DNA of 64,000 nt from Bursaphelenchus xylophilus (GCA_904066235.2 CAJFCV020000001.1:124001-188000), one strand, 5' to 3'; counted from the stretch's first letter, positions 23,442 through 35,110 are shown. Program-made: numbers and translations. The notes: generated by a model not told the origin, from the sequence alone.

Positions 23442-24497
23442 ATGACAAAACACGTCTCTGTAGCTCGGATTTTCACATTGCTATGCGTGATAAACTTGGC
23501 GGTAGCAATCATTGAAGAGGCTTGTCAAGACTGTCGACATTTGGTTTTTATCCACAACACCGCCATTTCTATCGTCAAAGACGAAAGGGGAAGTGTTAGT
23601 GGAATGGATCTGAGACCGTGGGAAGAGGTAAGTGGAACTTTGGAAAGATGCCTGAAGTAGGATACTGCGACTTCCCTAGAATTCGGTGAGCCTGCTATTT
23701 ACGCCACATTATAACGCCTCAAAATCTTAATCTATGCCTCGCGTTTTTTGCGATAGAGGCACTAGAGAAGGTGGAGGAACGATTTTTACTATCGTTAGCT
23801 AGTAAAAATCGGGGTCCTCAGCTTGCGTTAAGATTATAAGAATATGAATATGCGAGGAACTAAATCGGCGAAACAAGATCGATGAGTTGAGTTCTTCTCG
23901 TTCATATTGCCCTGTAGGCAATATGAAAGAGCCACTGTTTGGTAGGGAGCCACCCATAAACTTTTTGGCCATGTCAACCCAATCTTGTCTCGACCCCAAA
24001 TCAGTCGCCCAAGAACCAGTACCGAACGTACTGTTTTTATTTTTGCTTATGGATTTATGGATCTTGCACGTCAAACTGAGGAGTCCGGTGACCGGAATAG
24101 ACAATTCGCTATCGGTTTTTTACACTTTTCCATGATTTCACAGAGAAGACAGAGAAAAGACGCGCAAAAACGTACTCTCTCGTCTCAAAACTTCCCCATT
24201 TCTCCCCCGACAAAAAGAGTTTTCGCGTCTTTTTTGGGGAATTGGCAATCCATTCACCGGACCGGACCGTTTTAGCTTACCTCAATTTGACGTGCCTTGG
24301 GCTGCACTAGAAGACCGCTCTGACTTTTTGCTGCGGAAAATTTCAACTCATACTTTCAGCGTTTGGAGGCTTGTGATCGTCACTTGAAGGAGTGCCCAAA
24401 GATTAGGAACCTGATCGACGGCTTTAAAGACAGCCAACAGCATTTAGACTTCATCTACTACAAGATCTACTGTGCGACTGATTGCAATATTACATAA
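23442..24497 (+). CDS. Small secreted six-cysteine protein
   Basis: Two exons, 23442-23627 and 24360-24497 (107 residues; phase 0 join). The first 22 residues form a signal peptide (hydrophobic IFTLLCVINLAVA). The mature part has six cysteines in three close pairs (CQDC, a CDRH/ECPK pair, YCATDC), which suggests disulphide bonding outside the cell. I do not recognise the family. The start is fixed by an ATG about 25 bases after a weak TATA-like run (CTTTATAAAA). The 732-bp intron contains a palindromic element. The protein could be an effector-like or pseudocoelomic peptide, but nothing here shows which. Confidence 0.65.
24064..24298. mobile_element. Short inverted-repeat element in the intron of the secreted-protein gene
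   Basis: The ends are TTGCACGTCAAACTGAGG and the inverse CCTCAATTTGACGTGCCTT, and CCGGTGA and TCACCGG are also paired. A second copy of the left end and of the GACGCGAAAA core lies at the very end of the window (63925-64000). Confidence 0.65.
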
Positions 24498-24602
24498 TTT
24501 CGGTTTTACTACAAATAAAGCTTATCCTCGCTGGTCAGGAAATAACGTTCAAAATCTTAAAAAGCATCTAAATTTACGCCTATTCCTTCACAACCTGATC
24601 GT

Positions 24603-25045
24603 GACACTTGGCGCGTCCCGACTTTTTGGGTCGACGACAGTTTGGGGCGTTGGGCAGTTGGATATCCAAAAAAGCTGTTGGAAGTGCTTACGAAGCCTGG
24701 CAAAGCCGTTGGATGCTCGGCGAAGGCTCGGTGGAGGCTTGCAATACATTCGCTTTTTCTAACTTTAGTCATTACTGACGTTAGTTTTCTGTGTCTTGAG
24801 TTACGGTAACATAGGAAAGGCCAAAATTTACGGCAAAAAACAAAGATCCGTAACTTTTATTTAGACATTGAGGACATGGAAAATACCTCAAGATAGGTGA
24901 TAAGCTATCATAGGACTCGATCAAGCTTATTATTTCTATTAACTAAGCCTTCCCCTAGCCTCGCCATGCAGTGCAACGACGAACCGAGGTGATCCATAGT
25001 ATCGTTGATTCGAACTGTCGCTGAGTCGTAGCGCCGCACTTTAGA
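24603..25045. mobile_element. MITE-like family A copy
   Basis: It starts GCGTCCCGACTTTTTGGGTC, has the standard internal blocks, and ends with GATTCGAACTGTCGCTGAG. It lies between the small secreted protein gene and the TMEM53-like gene. The remaining 500 bases before 25550 show no gene. Confidence 0.7.
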
Positions 25046-25549
25046 GCACTTCGTCTGTCAGAGAAGGGTTAATTAGAAAAGTTGCTCGCTGTTTAGGGAC
25101 TGTCTTTGTTGTTTCGGAATTCGAAAGGCTCTCTAAAATTTTCCGTTACTTTGCTGACTTTTCCTTGTTAAAAATTCAATTTTCACTTTCAAAACTGTAC
25201 GTTCAAAACCCATTAAGAGCATTGCGTCGGGGCCCGCATTTTAATGAATTCCATCTCATAAACGGAGCGAAATTGGTTCGAAAACGATTGCGAAAAGATA
25301 GCTTTTGGAGTTTTTTCAAAACAACAATCAGACAGGACATGTTAAACCCCCTCTACAAAGTTAAACTCACTGCTTCTAATTTCGGGAAAGTCGACTGTAA
25401 AATCTGTCTGAAGACGGTTGTATTCTAGGCGTCCGCTTTTTTCGGACGTTACTTTTAGAGTCAGTGTAACCTCATTTGCTGTGGTCTGCGGGAAAGTGGA
25501 AAGGTTCTTTGCTGAAGAATTTGTATTTTTTCTGTAATTTGTGGTAGAA

Positions 25550-27279
25550 ATGATGAACAGTGATGATGAGAAGAGAAGGCCGCTAATATTCATTCTTGGC
25601 TTCATGAACAGCCAGCCAAAGCACTTCGAAACGTTGAAGAGGTTCTATGAAAATTTTTGGTGAGTTTTGTTTTGTACAGCATGCTGCAGCTTCCTTTTTC
25701 CAAATTCTGAGTTTTCGATTAACAAGGGAAGTACCCTAAGTCGCTCAGTTTTTGACGAAACTTGGCACAAATTAAGAATGATTTTTTCTAAAATATATGC
25801 GAGAATCCTATCCCGCGTTTTGCAGAAACAACCGAGATTTTTAGATCAAAAGTCGGCGAAAAGTTGACACTTTTTGCCGAATTTTGGCACGAAAAGATTT
25901 ATGCTTATTTCTACCATAGAGGGTAATGTTTCTACAAAAAATCAAAATCCTTGTAAGCAAGCTAAAATTTTGAGGCGCTCATTAGTTTTTCGTATGTCGC
26001 GGCCTGCGACGCTGATGACGTAAGTCGGCCACCGTCTCAACCCAAGTCCCAGCGCTTCAATCAAAGTCGTGAAAAGCCCTGAAGACGTTTTTGAATAACA
26101 CATATTTCTAGTGAAGAAGTGATTGTTCATATCGGCGAAATGTACAACGAATATGTCTGGCCCAGTGGGAGTGAGGGCTACGAGTTTATCAAGGAAATTT
26201 ATCTTCCGAAAGTCGCCGAATACAAAGACCATCCCGTAATAATTCACAGCTTCAGTCAGAATGGCGGACGGCTTTTCTATTATCTGTGGCGATCATTGAA
26301 CTACGAACAGCGAAGTCAAGTCAAAGGAATCATCGGCGATGCGTGAGTTTAGGGTTGTATATTTGAACGCCGACAAATCGCGGGAAAAAGGTTTGAGAAT
26401 TTATCGTGGTCTCGAATTCTATCGTACTATGAAAAAAATGAATTGTCGCTGCAAAAAACACGAATCGCGCGAGATGTAAGGCAAAAAACAAAAATGTGCC
26501 AAATGGGTTTTTTGGGTCAAAAATGCACTGTACAAAGCAAGATTTTCTTTAAATTTTGCACACACTTTGGGCATAGACTAGATATCAATTCCTCAAAGTT
26601 TTAGCTCGAGCTTTACAAGCGCCGATGAACGATCTTTGCCGCCGAGAGAGTATGCTAACCGCGGAGAGCGGTCAGAGGCAAAAATTGTTTCTGCAAAGCG
26701 CGAGGTAGGATTTTTGCATATACATATTTTAGAAAAAAATATTCTAAATCTGTTCCAAGTTTTATCAAAATCTGAGCATCACCCTTATGGTAAATAAGGG
26801 CGACGTAAATTAAACTTCCTCTCATTTATCACATTTTCAGCGGTCCATGTGAGCTCTCTTCCATTCCCTCTTATTATTTCAACCAACGCTTCTCCAGTTG
26901 GCCACGGAAAGACAAAACAACGCGAAACTTTTGGCTCAAATGTGTTCCTCAAAACCTTGTCAACGCCGCCATAACATGCCCGCTGATTTTCTTCGGCCTG
27001 TTTGGTCATTACACTCCAGAGTTGCGGAAATACGATCTGCCGGAGAAGCAGCTCTACCTCTGCTCCAAGAGCGACAATGTTGTTCGCTTTAAGAACTTCC
27101 GCGACTACGCCATCGAGCAGTTGGACAAAGGGAAGACGGTGAAATTGAAGACATGGGAACAGGGAGGTCATTGTATGCAATTCCGCGAGCACCCCGAGGA
27201 ATACTTTGAGGAATGCGAGAAGTTTGTGAGGGAATGCTTGGCAAACGATGACTTCTGGAGGAAACGAGCAAAATTGTAA
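25550..27279 (+). CDS. TMEM53-like (DUF829) alpha/beta hydrolase
   Basis: Three exons, 25550-25659, 26112-26342 and 26841-27279 (259 residues; phases agree). The pattern fits TMEM53/DUF829 proteins. An N-terminal strand reads LIFILGFMNSQPKHFE. The nucleophile elbow HSFSQNGG puts Ser at about residue 85. A late acidic turn reads CSKSDNVVRF, and a histidine motif reads GGHCMQFREHPEEY. Together these give a Ser-Asp-His triad on an alpha/beta hydrolase fold. The protein is shorter than a typical lipase and has no signal peptide. TMEM53 in mammals is associated with the nuclear envelope; the substrate is unknown. The start has two adjacent ATGs. Intron 1 and intron 2 each contain half of a family B MITE. 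Confidence 0.85.
25723..25940. repeat. Family B MITE, left half
   Basis: It shares TATGCGAGAATCCTA, GAAACAACCGAGATTTTTAG and GTAATGTTTCTACAAAAAAT with complete copies. It lies in intron 1 of the TMEM53-like gene. Confidence 0.65.
26535..26800. repeat. Family B MITE, diverged copy
   Basis: It contains CTTTGCACACACTTTGGGCA-type sequence, the GCTAACCGCGGAGAGCGGTC block and TCAAAATCTGAGCATC. It lies in intron 2 of the TMEM53-like gene. Confidence 0.6.
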
Positions 27280-27341
27280 ATAGTAAATTGTAAATTATCA
27301 AGAATAGTGAAAATTATGTATTAAAAGGATGACTAAAGTTG

Positions 27342-27833
27342 TCGTGTCCGACTTTTCGGGTCGACGAGAGCTCGGCTCAACACTGAATCGATCGATATGG
27401 GATGTAGGGCAGGCGGATGCCCGGAAAAAGTTGTAGCAAGTGCCTACGAGGCCTGGCAAAGCCGTTGGATGGTCGGCAGGCTCTCGACGAAGGTTCGGCG
27501 GAGACTTGGCAAAGACTGCCCACTTTTTCAAATCTTAGCTATGACTAACGTTAGTTTTCTGTACCCTGAGTTATTGTAAAATGGAAAAGAACAAAATTTG
27601 CGGTAAAAAACGAAGATCCGTAATTTTTATCTAGACGTCATTGATGTGAGTACATGTAAAATACCTCAAAATAGATGATAAGCTATCCTAGGACCCAATC
27701 AGTTTTTTTATTATATTTCTATTACTAACTAAGCCTTTTCCAAGCCTCCTCATGCATAAAATGGACGACCGAAACGATCCCTAGTATCGTTGACCCAAAC
27801 TGTCGCTGACTCGAAAAGTCGTAGCGCCAAAGT
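27342..27833. mobile_element. MITE-like family A copy, near complete
   Basis: It starts CCGACTTTTCGGGTCGACGA and ends GACTCGAAAAGTCGTAGCGC. The sequence that follows (27835-28000) recurs at 45900-46065, and 28198-28270 recurs at 45563-45665, so a larger unit has been duplicated and rearranged. The open frame at 27969-28172 lies in this repeat and I do not call it a gene. Confidence 0.75.
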
Positions 27834-28594
27834 TGCATAAATGGAGTAAGACTACATATTGATCAACGGCTCTCTCTTTCTACCGTTTTTAAGGACTTTT
27901 TACCGCTTCCGAGGACCACGCTTAAATTTGCATTAAACTTTACACACACGTAGAACATACATCCGTTCTTGGACGAACAGTTGATCGGTCTCATCGTTAA
28001 GGCGGCGAATGCAGCTCTTCTTATTTTACAACAGAATTACACTGTTGAGAAGTCGGTGGCCGTAATGATTTTAAAAAAACACATCTTTGCGGGGAAGTTC
28101 TCGCTCAGCAACATGGCTTACCCGTGGAGTTTATGTATGAAAAATTACAACTTTATTTTTTTGGAGAGATAAGAATGTCTTCAAAATAACCTTTGTTTCT
28201 TGCAAGCTGGAACGATCGGTTTAAACAAAAATTGGAGGATAAGAAAATAAAAGGTTGAAAACTGCTTTGCTTTCTGGCAACCTGAACAAGCCACTCTTCG
28301 TTAGCCTTACAAACACTTTATCACATGCGAGAAATGTTAGTTGATCCACCTAACTTCTGAAACATTGATAAGAGAATGGTTAATTGAAATAGGCCAGAAA
28401 TAGCGCGTCCTCTTGAGGTGAAGGTCGTTCAATATAAACGTGGTCACAGAAGTTCTTCCATTCGATCTTCGCCGATGAGGCGTAAACCACTGCAAAAATC
28501 GATGTGCAGCAATTTGGAAAACCCAGTGTCAACAAACTTGCGAATCTGAGAAAAATCAGTGCGGACTTAATAGCCCTGCACTGATTTTCAGAAT

Positions 28595-28770
28595 TCAGTG
28601 CATTTTTAATAAGTCAGTAATGATTTTCTAAATTCAGTGCATTTTTAATAAGTCAGTAATGATTTTTGAAATTCAGTGCATTTTTAATAAGTCAGTAATG
28701 ATTTTTCAAATCCAGTGCATTTTTAATAAGTCGGCACTGATTTTCAAAATTCAGTGCTGAGTTTAGAGAA
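28595..28770. repeat. 39-bp tandem repeat in the left arm
   Basis: Four to five units of CAGTGCATTTTTAATAAGTC followed by AGTAATGATTTT. The right arm has the inverted counterpart at about 31610-31830. Confidence 0.9.
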
Positions 28771-29051
28771 GCTCCGCCCCCCTTTCTGCAGCCAATCAGG
28801 AGGCAGCTCTAGAAAATTGTCTCCGCCTTCTTGAACTAGGCCTTGCACCATTCAATTTTGAGGTTAAATTAGTCGTTTTTTTTTGGGGTTTTCAGATATT
28901 CAACATGGTAAATATATAATTTTATCCTTCTAAACAACAACAATCAAAAAACGATTTCAAAAATATATAACGAGTTCCCAAAAACAAATAATAAATAATT
29001 TAACGCTATAAAAAGAAGCAACTACACTAAAAGTTCTACCAGAATTGAATT

Positions 29052-29818
29052 CTACTTAAGAGATCTTCTAAATAATATTAAATGGAACGACTGGTTGAAG
29101 GGGCAGCTGACGTACGGGTACCATCGGATGTTCGGGCTGTGTCTTTTGGCTGGTTCCTGGTAATTGACTGGGACGTATCCCCGTGTGTACTTCTTCTTCA
29201 GTCCATTCAGCGACCAGAAGTCGGGGTGCACCATCACATTATTCTTCGATGCGGGGACCAGGTTGTTGTTCAATGTGTCGCCTAAAACCACATTATTTTA
29301 ACGGTTACCACTTACTTTCTTCTTTGCCTATTGTCGATCGAAGAACATTGATTTTGAGCCAAGACCTCTTCCACGAGCTGTTTTTGAGGAGAAATTGCGA
29401 TTTTCCGAATGGCTTCTAGCTGTTCTGTAATTTCTGAAGGAATTTCGAGTTTGTTCACATCATTTTCAAGAAGTTCTTCGGCTTCTTCCGACGGATTTTC
29501 CTAAAAAAAATTGAGATTTATTGCCAAATCCAGTAATTTCTAGGTCACTAATGGCTGATTTCCACTTTTATTAAACTTCAAAAGCTCAAGGCTTTAATTT
29601 CACGCCTTATACTAGAGCATCAACAAACTTTTCTACTTCTTTTTCAATTTTCATACCTAAATTTCAAGAACAACAAGAAAAACATACCTGATCGTCGCTG
29701 AAACCCAACTCAACGTTCAAACTCGCTTCAATTTGGTCCTCAAAATCTGATGTGTCGTCTTCCGTGCGCAGGATCTCGTCGGATTCCACAGGGTCAACTG
29801 GGTTGTTCCATCAGCTAC
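29052..29818 (-). pseudogene. Captured fragment of an unrecognised gene, minus strand
   Basis: Three exon-like blocks lie on the minus strand: 29818-29688 (acidic, ending LGFSDDQ), 29500-29316 (from ENPSEEAEELLENDVNK to SSIDNRQRR) and 29281-29052 (from GDTLNNNLVPASKNNV through YTRGYVPVNYQEP to the stop). Blocks 1 and 2 join in phase. Blocks 2 and 3 do not, because the donor leaves two bases and the acceptor supplies two, so the reading frame is broken as I see it. A direct duplication of about 83 bp follows at 29805-29970, copying the intron-exon border. The family is unknown. The fragment lies inside the inverted-repeat element. Confidence 0.5.
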
Positions 29819-30351
29819 CTAAAAAATAAGAGCTAAAAAGTTATATTGTGGTAAAATTTGCCACGAAAGTCGTAAAAAAATACTCTGCTTGTTCCATCAG
29901 CTACCTAAAAAATAAGAGCCAAAAAGTTATATTGTGGCAAAATTTGCCACGAAAATCGTAAAAAAATACAAGTTTTGGGCCTAAAAATTACGAAATGATC
30001 CGCAAGGACTTGATCCGTGTTTTGTGTCTCGCAGGGAAATTACAGGATTTGTTTGAATCAGACTCTTTTCTTTTGCTGGCTTTTTTTATCTTTTTTCGCG
30101 AAGTTTTGTCGCTTGGGTCCTCTGACTGATTTGGGTATTATTTTCAGCTGGGAATGATTTTTATTGGTGTTGATTTGCTCCGTCTGCTTTTACTGCATGC
30201 GACAGATGAATATTTGCGCCCCATTTTGTCTGTTCAAGGTAAGTATTTGAATTTTTCTTCTGTTTTTAGGCTTCTTCGAGGAAAACTAACGATAAATTTA
30301 GCAGAAAAAATATTTTTTGGTCGGCAGACACCTAAAATATTTGCTTTCCAG

Positions 30352-30910
30352 AAACGGACGAGATGCAATCGATTATGGAAATATTATGCGAGGTGCGTTC
30401 GAAGCGGGCCCGTCGTGGATCAGACATCGCGGATAATTCTTCAAACAACTCGTCAACTGCAATGTTTTCATCGCTCAACTCGGCTTCTGTTGTGAGTATT
30501 TCGTCTTCATGGCGGACAATTTGGAGGATTTCTTCCGGGAGAATGTTGGTATCGTCCTTCCAAAGTCCGTCTGGATGGTTTTCATCTGCATTCCGGTGCT
30601 GGGCTTCTGTTCCATTCGAAAGCTCTCGAAATTGGGGCCATTCGCAACCGCAGCCAACGTGATTTACTTGGGCGCAGTGGCGATTGTGGTATATTTCTTC
30701 TCCAGCAACCTGAAATCGACGGATGAGCTGACGAAATGAAGAGAATTGCGGGATTTGCCACTGTTCTTCGGCACTGTGATGTTCGCCTTCGAAGGTGTTT
30801 CGGTGGTAAGTTGGGTTTGAAATTTTTGATTCCGCCTTTAGATCATCGAGAATCGAATGCAATGCCGGCAGAATTTTATTCAGTGGAATGGAGTGCTGAA
30901 ACCTTCTTGA
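30352..30910 (+). pseudogene. Captured SLC36-like amino-acid transporter fragment
   Basis: The reading frame from 30352 matches the middle of proton-coupled amino-acid transporters: IDYGNIMRGAFEAGPSWIR, then AQLGFCCEYFVFMADNLEDF, FICIPVLGFCSIRKLSKLGPF, LPLFFGTVMFAFEGVSV, and after a 36-bp intron (30806-30841) IIENRMQC. In-frame stops at 30434-30436 (TAA) and 30737-30739 (TGA) break it, and the 5' and 3' ends of the transporter are missing. An intron is retained, so the capture was at DNA level and not through a processed transcript. A short upstream exon-like piece (30154-30239, ending in a GTAAGT donor) may belong to it. Confidence 0.75.
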
Positions 30911-31254
30911 GGAAGCCACAATCGGAGAAGTGAATAAAGTAAGTCATTAATTTCCATTTTATTATTGCTTAGGTTCAGTTTTTGCATAATGATGTCGTAT
31001 TTTAGCAGACTCCAATTTTGGAACCATTTGGAACCAGTCAACGACCCACACCGCAATCTTCCAACAGTGGACTTGGAAGCAGAAACCAGTTTGGAGAGCG
31101 TCCTCGGTTCCAATCCTCCAATCCAATGTTTGGAGGAAGCCGCCCATTGGAAACCGATCGTCCATCCACGTCGGGACATCGCCAACGGCCAACGACGCAA
31201 CCCCAACTGGAAGACGATGTGTTTGATGAGGAGAAAGAACGATGGAAACCGTAA
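30898..31254 (+). pseudogene. Captured C-terminal exons of another unrecognised gene
   Basis: A piece reading LLEEATIGEVNK (to about 30937, GTAAGT donor) joins in phase to 31006-31254. The second exon begins QTPILEPFGTSQRP, is rich in Pro, Ser, Gly and Arg, and ends DVFDEEKERWKP before a stop. The piece abuts the transporter fragment in another frame, so the two appear to be fused by capture. The family is not recognised. Confidence 0.45.
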
Positions 31255-32234
31255 AACATCTTGTATTATGTCTCGAAGATAAACTTTCTATAGGATACGG
31301 GTTTATTCTTTACATTAGCAACTGGTCATGATTCCAGTAAAGAAAACATAGTAATCATCTTGCTTCCAGTTTCACTTTTGTTGATTCTCCTTCCAAGGAT
31401 GGAAGTTGTCAAAAAATCTGGATTCTGTTTTATTTGAAAGTATAAGGTGCTTCATAAACCTCATTAGTGGCTACAACGGAGCACGGAGTGAAATCCGCGA
31501 AAAAACGGCGTTTTTCTAACGCATTTTGCGTTCATTTTGAGAGCTGTTACCTGATTGGCTCCAGAAAAAGGGGGCGGAGCTCCGGGTCTAAGTCAGCACT
31601 GAATTTCGAAAATCAGTGCCGACTTATTAAAAATGCACTGAATTTGAAAAATCATTACTGACTTATTAAAAATGCACTGAATTTCAAAAATCATTACTGA
31701 CTTAAAAAAAATGCACTGAATTTGAAAAATCATTACTGACTTATTAAAAATGCACTGAATTTGAAAAATCATTACTGACTTAAAAAAAATGCACTGAATT
31801 TTAAAAATCATTTCCGACCCAAAATTAACCCTGCACTGGGTTTTCCAAATCACTGCACATCGATTTTTGCAGTGGTTTACGCCTCATCGGCGAAGATCGA
31901 ATGCAAGAACTTCTGTGACCACGTTTATATGTCAGCTGCACTTGCAAGCCGCGGGGCTAAAATTGTTGAATACTGACTGCCGTTACCAGATCTATTTCTA
32001 CTCGTTGTTCCATAAAGTGCGTAAACTTGGTCACCCTGTATGAGTGTATGCGGAAAATAACGAGCGCAATTGTAATGTTTTATTTCATGACGCAATCTTG
32101 CTGAGGGCACAAACTCTGAAAAACGCGCTCATTTTGCTTCCAAACAAAAGGTGTTTTCTTCTGAAATAAGGTACCCTAATAATATCAGTGTTGATAAAAT
32201 TTTCCCAACGTCTAACCTTTATTTCTCCCCAACA

Positions 32235-34709
32235 ATGGTTATCAAGAGAACTGCAGTGAAAGGATCAGCGAATATCTCAGTGCTAGCCGAAGCCCTGAGG
32301 TTTAAGACCTCAGGGCGAGTAGCGAAAAATCGGTTTATGAAGGTGAGAGTTAAAAGCAATATTTTTTGAGACTTTTAGGCCTCTCTTTCCGAATATATCT
32401 CCACATTTGACAAGTGTAATGTCGCAATTACTGGGCATATTACCCCAACGCTTCATAATTTGTACGAAAAATGGGGCCAAGGAGGATTCGGCCTTGTCCT
32501 CACTGGCACCATCATGTACGATCCATATCATCTGGAAGCGGCGGGGAATCACGTCCTTTGCAAGGAGAATTGGTCCGACAAAAAAGGGGATGAATTGCGG
32601 TAAGAAAAGTTTTGAGATTAGAAAGGCGGAGCACAGTGTTGCTGCGCCGATCGCGTCTCCGAAGGGAAAGGCAACTTGATTTTCTCTCTGCGTCCCTAAA
32701 AATGCCCTTTATAGACGGGTTAGTACCTATGTTTCTTTCCGGGACTCTCCGGGATTCTGAAGTAAAACGATTCCACTTATTTAACGGCATTTTCGCAATT
32801 TTTTATGCTGTGATTAAGGCATTCCGGCGGCGAAAATCCTTGAATATCTTGGCTGTATCTGCAAAGTACAACCTTAAACCTTTAGCTCACGATTTATAGC
32901 CCTTATAGCGCTTACATGAAAAATTTGAAGGCAGAGTGACCATCTCATCCTAGGGAAGTAAACATTCGACTTTTTGCAGTAAATTAGCCACCGCCATAAA
33001 GGCGGACGGCGCATTGGCGGTCGCCCAACTTGGCCATGCCGGTCGTCAAACTCCCCTTCACTTGAATCCTCATCCGTTGGCGCCGTCGGCCGTGCCGTTG
33101 GCCGGAAAGCCCTTTGGCAACAGCTACGGGTTTCCCGTTGCCCTGACCTTGGAGCAAATTCAAACCGAAGTCATTGAGCGAATAGTTTTTGCGTCCGAGA
33201 AATTAAGAAACGCCGGCTTTGACGGGATCCAACTTCATGGAGCTCATGGCTATCTTTTGGCTGAATTTATCTCTCCGACGACAAACTTGAGGACCGATAG
33301 ATACGGTGGAAGTGCGGAGAAACGGGCGCAGATTCTTGTGGACGCATACAACGCGATTCGGTATGGGGAAACGGGCATATTTATACAGGAGAAATGCTCC
33401 AAGTACGAAGCTCAGATTTCGATGAAACATAACACAAATTTGGAGTAATTTTTGATAAAACATGAGCCATTTTCTGTCTCTCGCTGTGCTCAAACGACCG
33501 AAACCTTGAGCTGGAATGTTGGCAAAAAATATGAAACTTTTGGCAAACTTCGGTATGACAATTTTCGTACTTAAACCTGCAGTAGAGAGCAATGTTTTCA
33601 CAAAAATGTATGTGGCTTTGTTTTGACGTGTTCACTCGTAAGTGCAAACAAAATCTGAGCGTCGCACTTGGGAATTAATTGATGATTTGCAGGAAAAGAA
33701 TCCCAGCATCCACTGGGTTCATTATTGGAGCGAAGCTAAATTCTGTTGAGTTCCAGAGCCACGGTCTGGGCCTTGAAGATGCCATTACAACGGCTAAGAT
33801 TGTGGATGTAATAATATGTTTTATGGACGTTTGGCGCAAATGAAGATTAGCGTATTTATGAAGGCCAAGCGTTTTATTTTATGTTCGAGATTTGTCACGT
33901 ATAGCGCGCCAAAAATTTCAACTTGTTTCTTTCAACTCGAACTGGAATTTTACCATCATTCTGTCGGGAAAATAATAAGCATTCAGTCGCATGGAAAATC
34001 GCAGCCGCGGAGAAATTAAACCGTGTTGCGGCAGATTGCTTTTCATTTCAGTGATGCAATCGGCTCAGCGATATTGCTCACGTTATTTTCCCGACGGACT
34101 AACACTATTTATTAATATTTTTTGACTACAGACAGCAGGAAATGACTCTTCTTTCAGCAAACAGGCTTCGATTTCATTGAGTTCTCCGGTGGGACATACG
34201 AGAAATTCGGCTTCGATCAAAAGGAAACGACCATAAAGAGGGAAGCCTTCTTTATCCAATTCACCGAGGCGATTAAGCCGCATCTCAAGAGCGTCGTGGT
34301 CTACCTTACCGGTGGGTTTCGGACCGCTGCCGCAATGGTCGACGCGATCAAGAACGGGGCCACGGATGGGATTGGCCTCGGACGCCCAACCACTGCGGAG
34401 CCGGATTTGCCAACAAAGATTTTGAGTGGCCAAGCGCTGTCGACGGCGTTCAGCCCGGTGGAGGCTGTTTACGACCAAGGATTCGCGATTTCGACCACTC
34501 AAATGGGCCAGGCCGGCGCCCTGCCGTACTCCGCATGTCATGCCGATCCTTGTTTTGGGATAATGGATCAAAGCGATGACAGGGAGTACAAGGAATTTGT
34601 GACCGCCTACAAAAGGTATATACAGGATAAGCGAAGCCGGCTGGCGAATGGAGAAATCCCTGTGGGAATCTGCAATTACAAACCACGTTATTTGAAGAGC
34701 TCGTTGTAA
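32235..34709 (+). CDS. NADH:flavin oxidoreductase, old yellow enzyme family
   Basis: Exons: 32235-32342, 32379-32599, 32980-33360, 33693-33807 and 34158-34709 (458 residues; phases agree). The protein is an FMN-binding TIM barrel that reduces activated C=C bonds with NAD(P)H. Visible family signatures, in order: KNRFMKASLSE (first strand), GGFGLVLTGTIM, VAQLGHAGRQTP (usually QLNHPGRQ), GFDGIQLHGAHGYLLAEFIS (the substrate-binding HGAHGYLL), TNLRTDRYGGS, GFIIGAKLNS, FIEFSGGTYE and GIGLGRPTTAEP. The HGAH pair is intact. Related proteins occur in other nematodes, and the family is otherwise chiefly bacterial and fungal. An upstream in-frame Met exists at 32151. AATAAA is at 34766. The first intron is only 36 bp. 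Confidence 0.9.
33388..33680. repeat. Family B MITE, diverged, in the oxidoreductase intron
   Basis: It is bounded by AAATGCTCCAAGTACGAAGC and CTGAGCGTCGCACTTGGGAA, the family B inverted ends. The middle is diverged. It lies between exons 3 and 4 of the NADH:flavin oxidoreductase gene. Confidence 0.6.
33955..34110. repeat. Family E palindromic repeat in the oxidoreductase intron
   Basis: The ends are TTCTGTCGGGAAAATAATAA and the inverse CACGTTATTTTCCCGACGGA. Other copies are at 39.34-39.69, 46.61-46.74, 47.78-47.88, 49.01-49.17, 51.64-51.86 and 53.01-53.15 kb. Confidence 0.65.
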
Positions 34710-35110
34710 TTTTTTCAAACGGGATATTACATAGTATTATTGGTTTAGCAGCTGTTTTGTCTTGAAATAAAAAACCACCATCGTTGCCAGTCTGTCAGGA
34801 AAATAGTGTGTATCATGAGAAACAAAAAGAACAAAAGCTTGCCGGATAAAACTGTTTATTGTACTTGAAAACATCACAAAGAGGGCCTAGATTCCTCGTC
34901 AATACGATCAGACTTTGGGCCTCCCAATACGCTGTCCTAGACCAGCTCTCACAAACTATTACAATTAGCAATGACTCGTTTATCCTCCATCACAAACACA
35001 CAATAGATCCCAATACCTCAAACGCGAGTAGCCGGCCGCACACTCTGTTGCTTCTTCACCAATTGTCCACACGCTCTAATTGCAAGGGAAAATTGCTGGC
35101 TCAAGCCACT

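Larger units (their letters stand above)
28432..31930. mobile_element. 3.5-kb inverted-repeat element carrying captured host gene fragments
   Basis: The arms begin ATATAAACGTGGTCACAGAA at 28432 and end with the complement at 31930. Each arm has the same order of blocks: the terminal block, TTTACGCCTCATCGGC or its inverse, a 39-bp tandem array (CAGTGCATTTTTAATAAGTC), then a GGGGGCGGAGCT block and a CAATCAGG or CCTGATTGGC block. The arms are about 380 bp. The 2.7 kb between them holds spliced-looking fragments of at least three genes and no transposase. This is the structure of a gene-capturing (Pack-type) or fold-back transposon. It could also be an ancient inverted duplication around host genes. 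Confidence 0.75.

Noticed and set aside
28560..28775. Regularly spaced repeats that might suggest a CRISPR array
   Set aside because: The units are contiguous with no unique spacers, and the genome is eukaryotic.
30332..30919. A 195-residue open frame on the minus strand inside the inverted-repeat element
   Set aside because: It lies antisense to the transporter fragment, whose + strand translation matches a known family over several motifs; the minus frame is a shadow.
31593..31853. Open frame with IQCIF repeats
   Set aside because: It is translation of the 39-bp tandem repeat in the right arm of the capture element.
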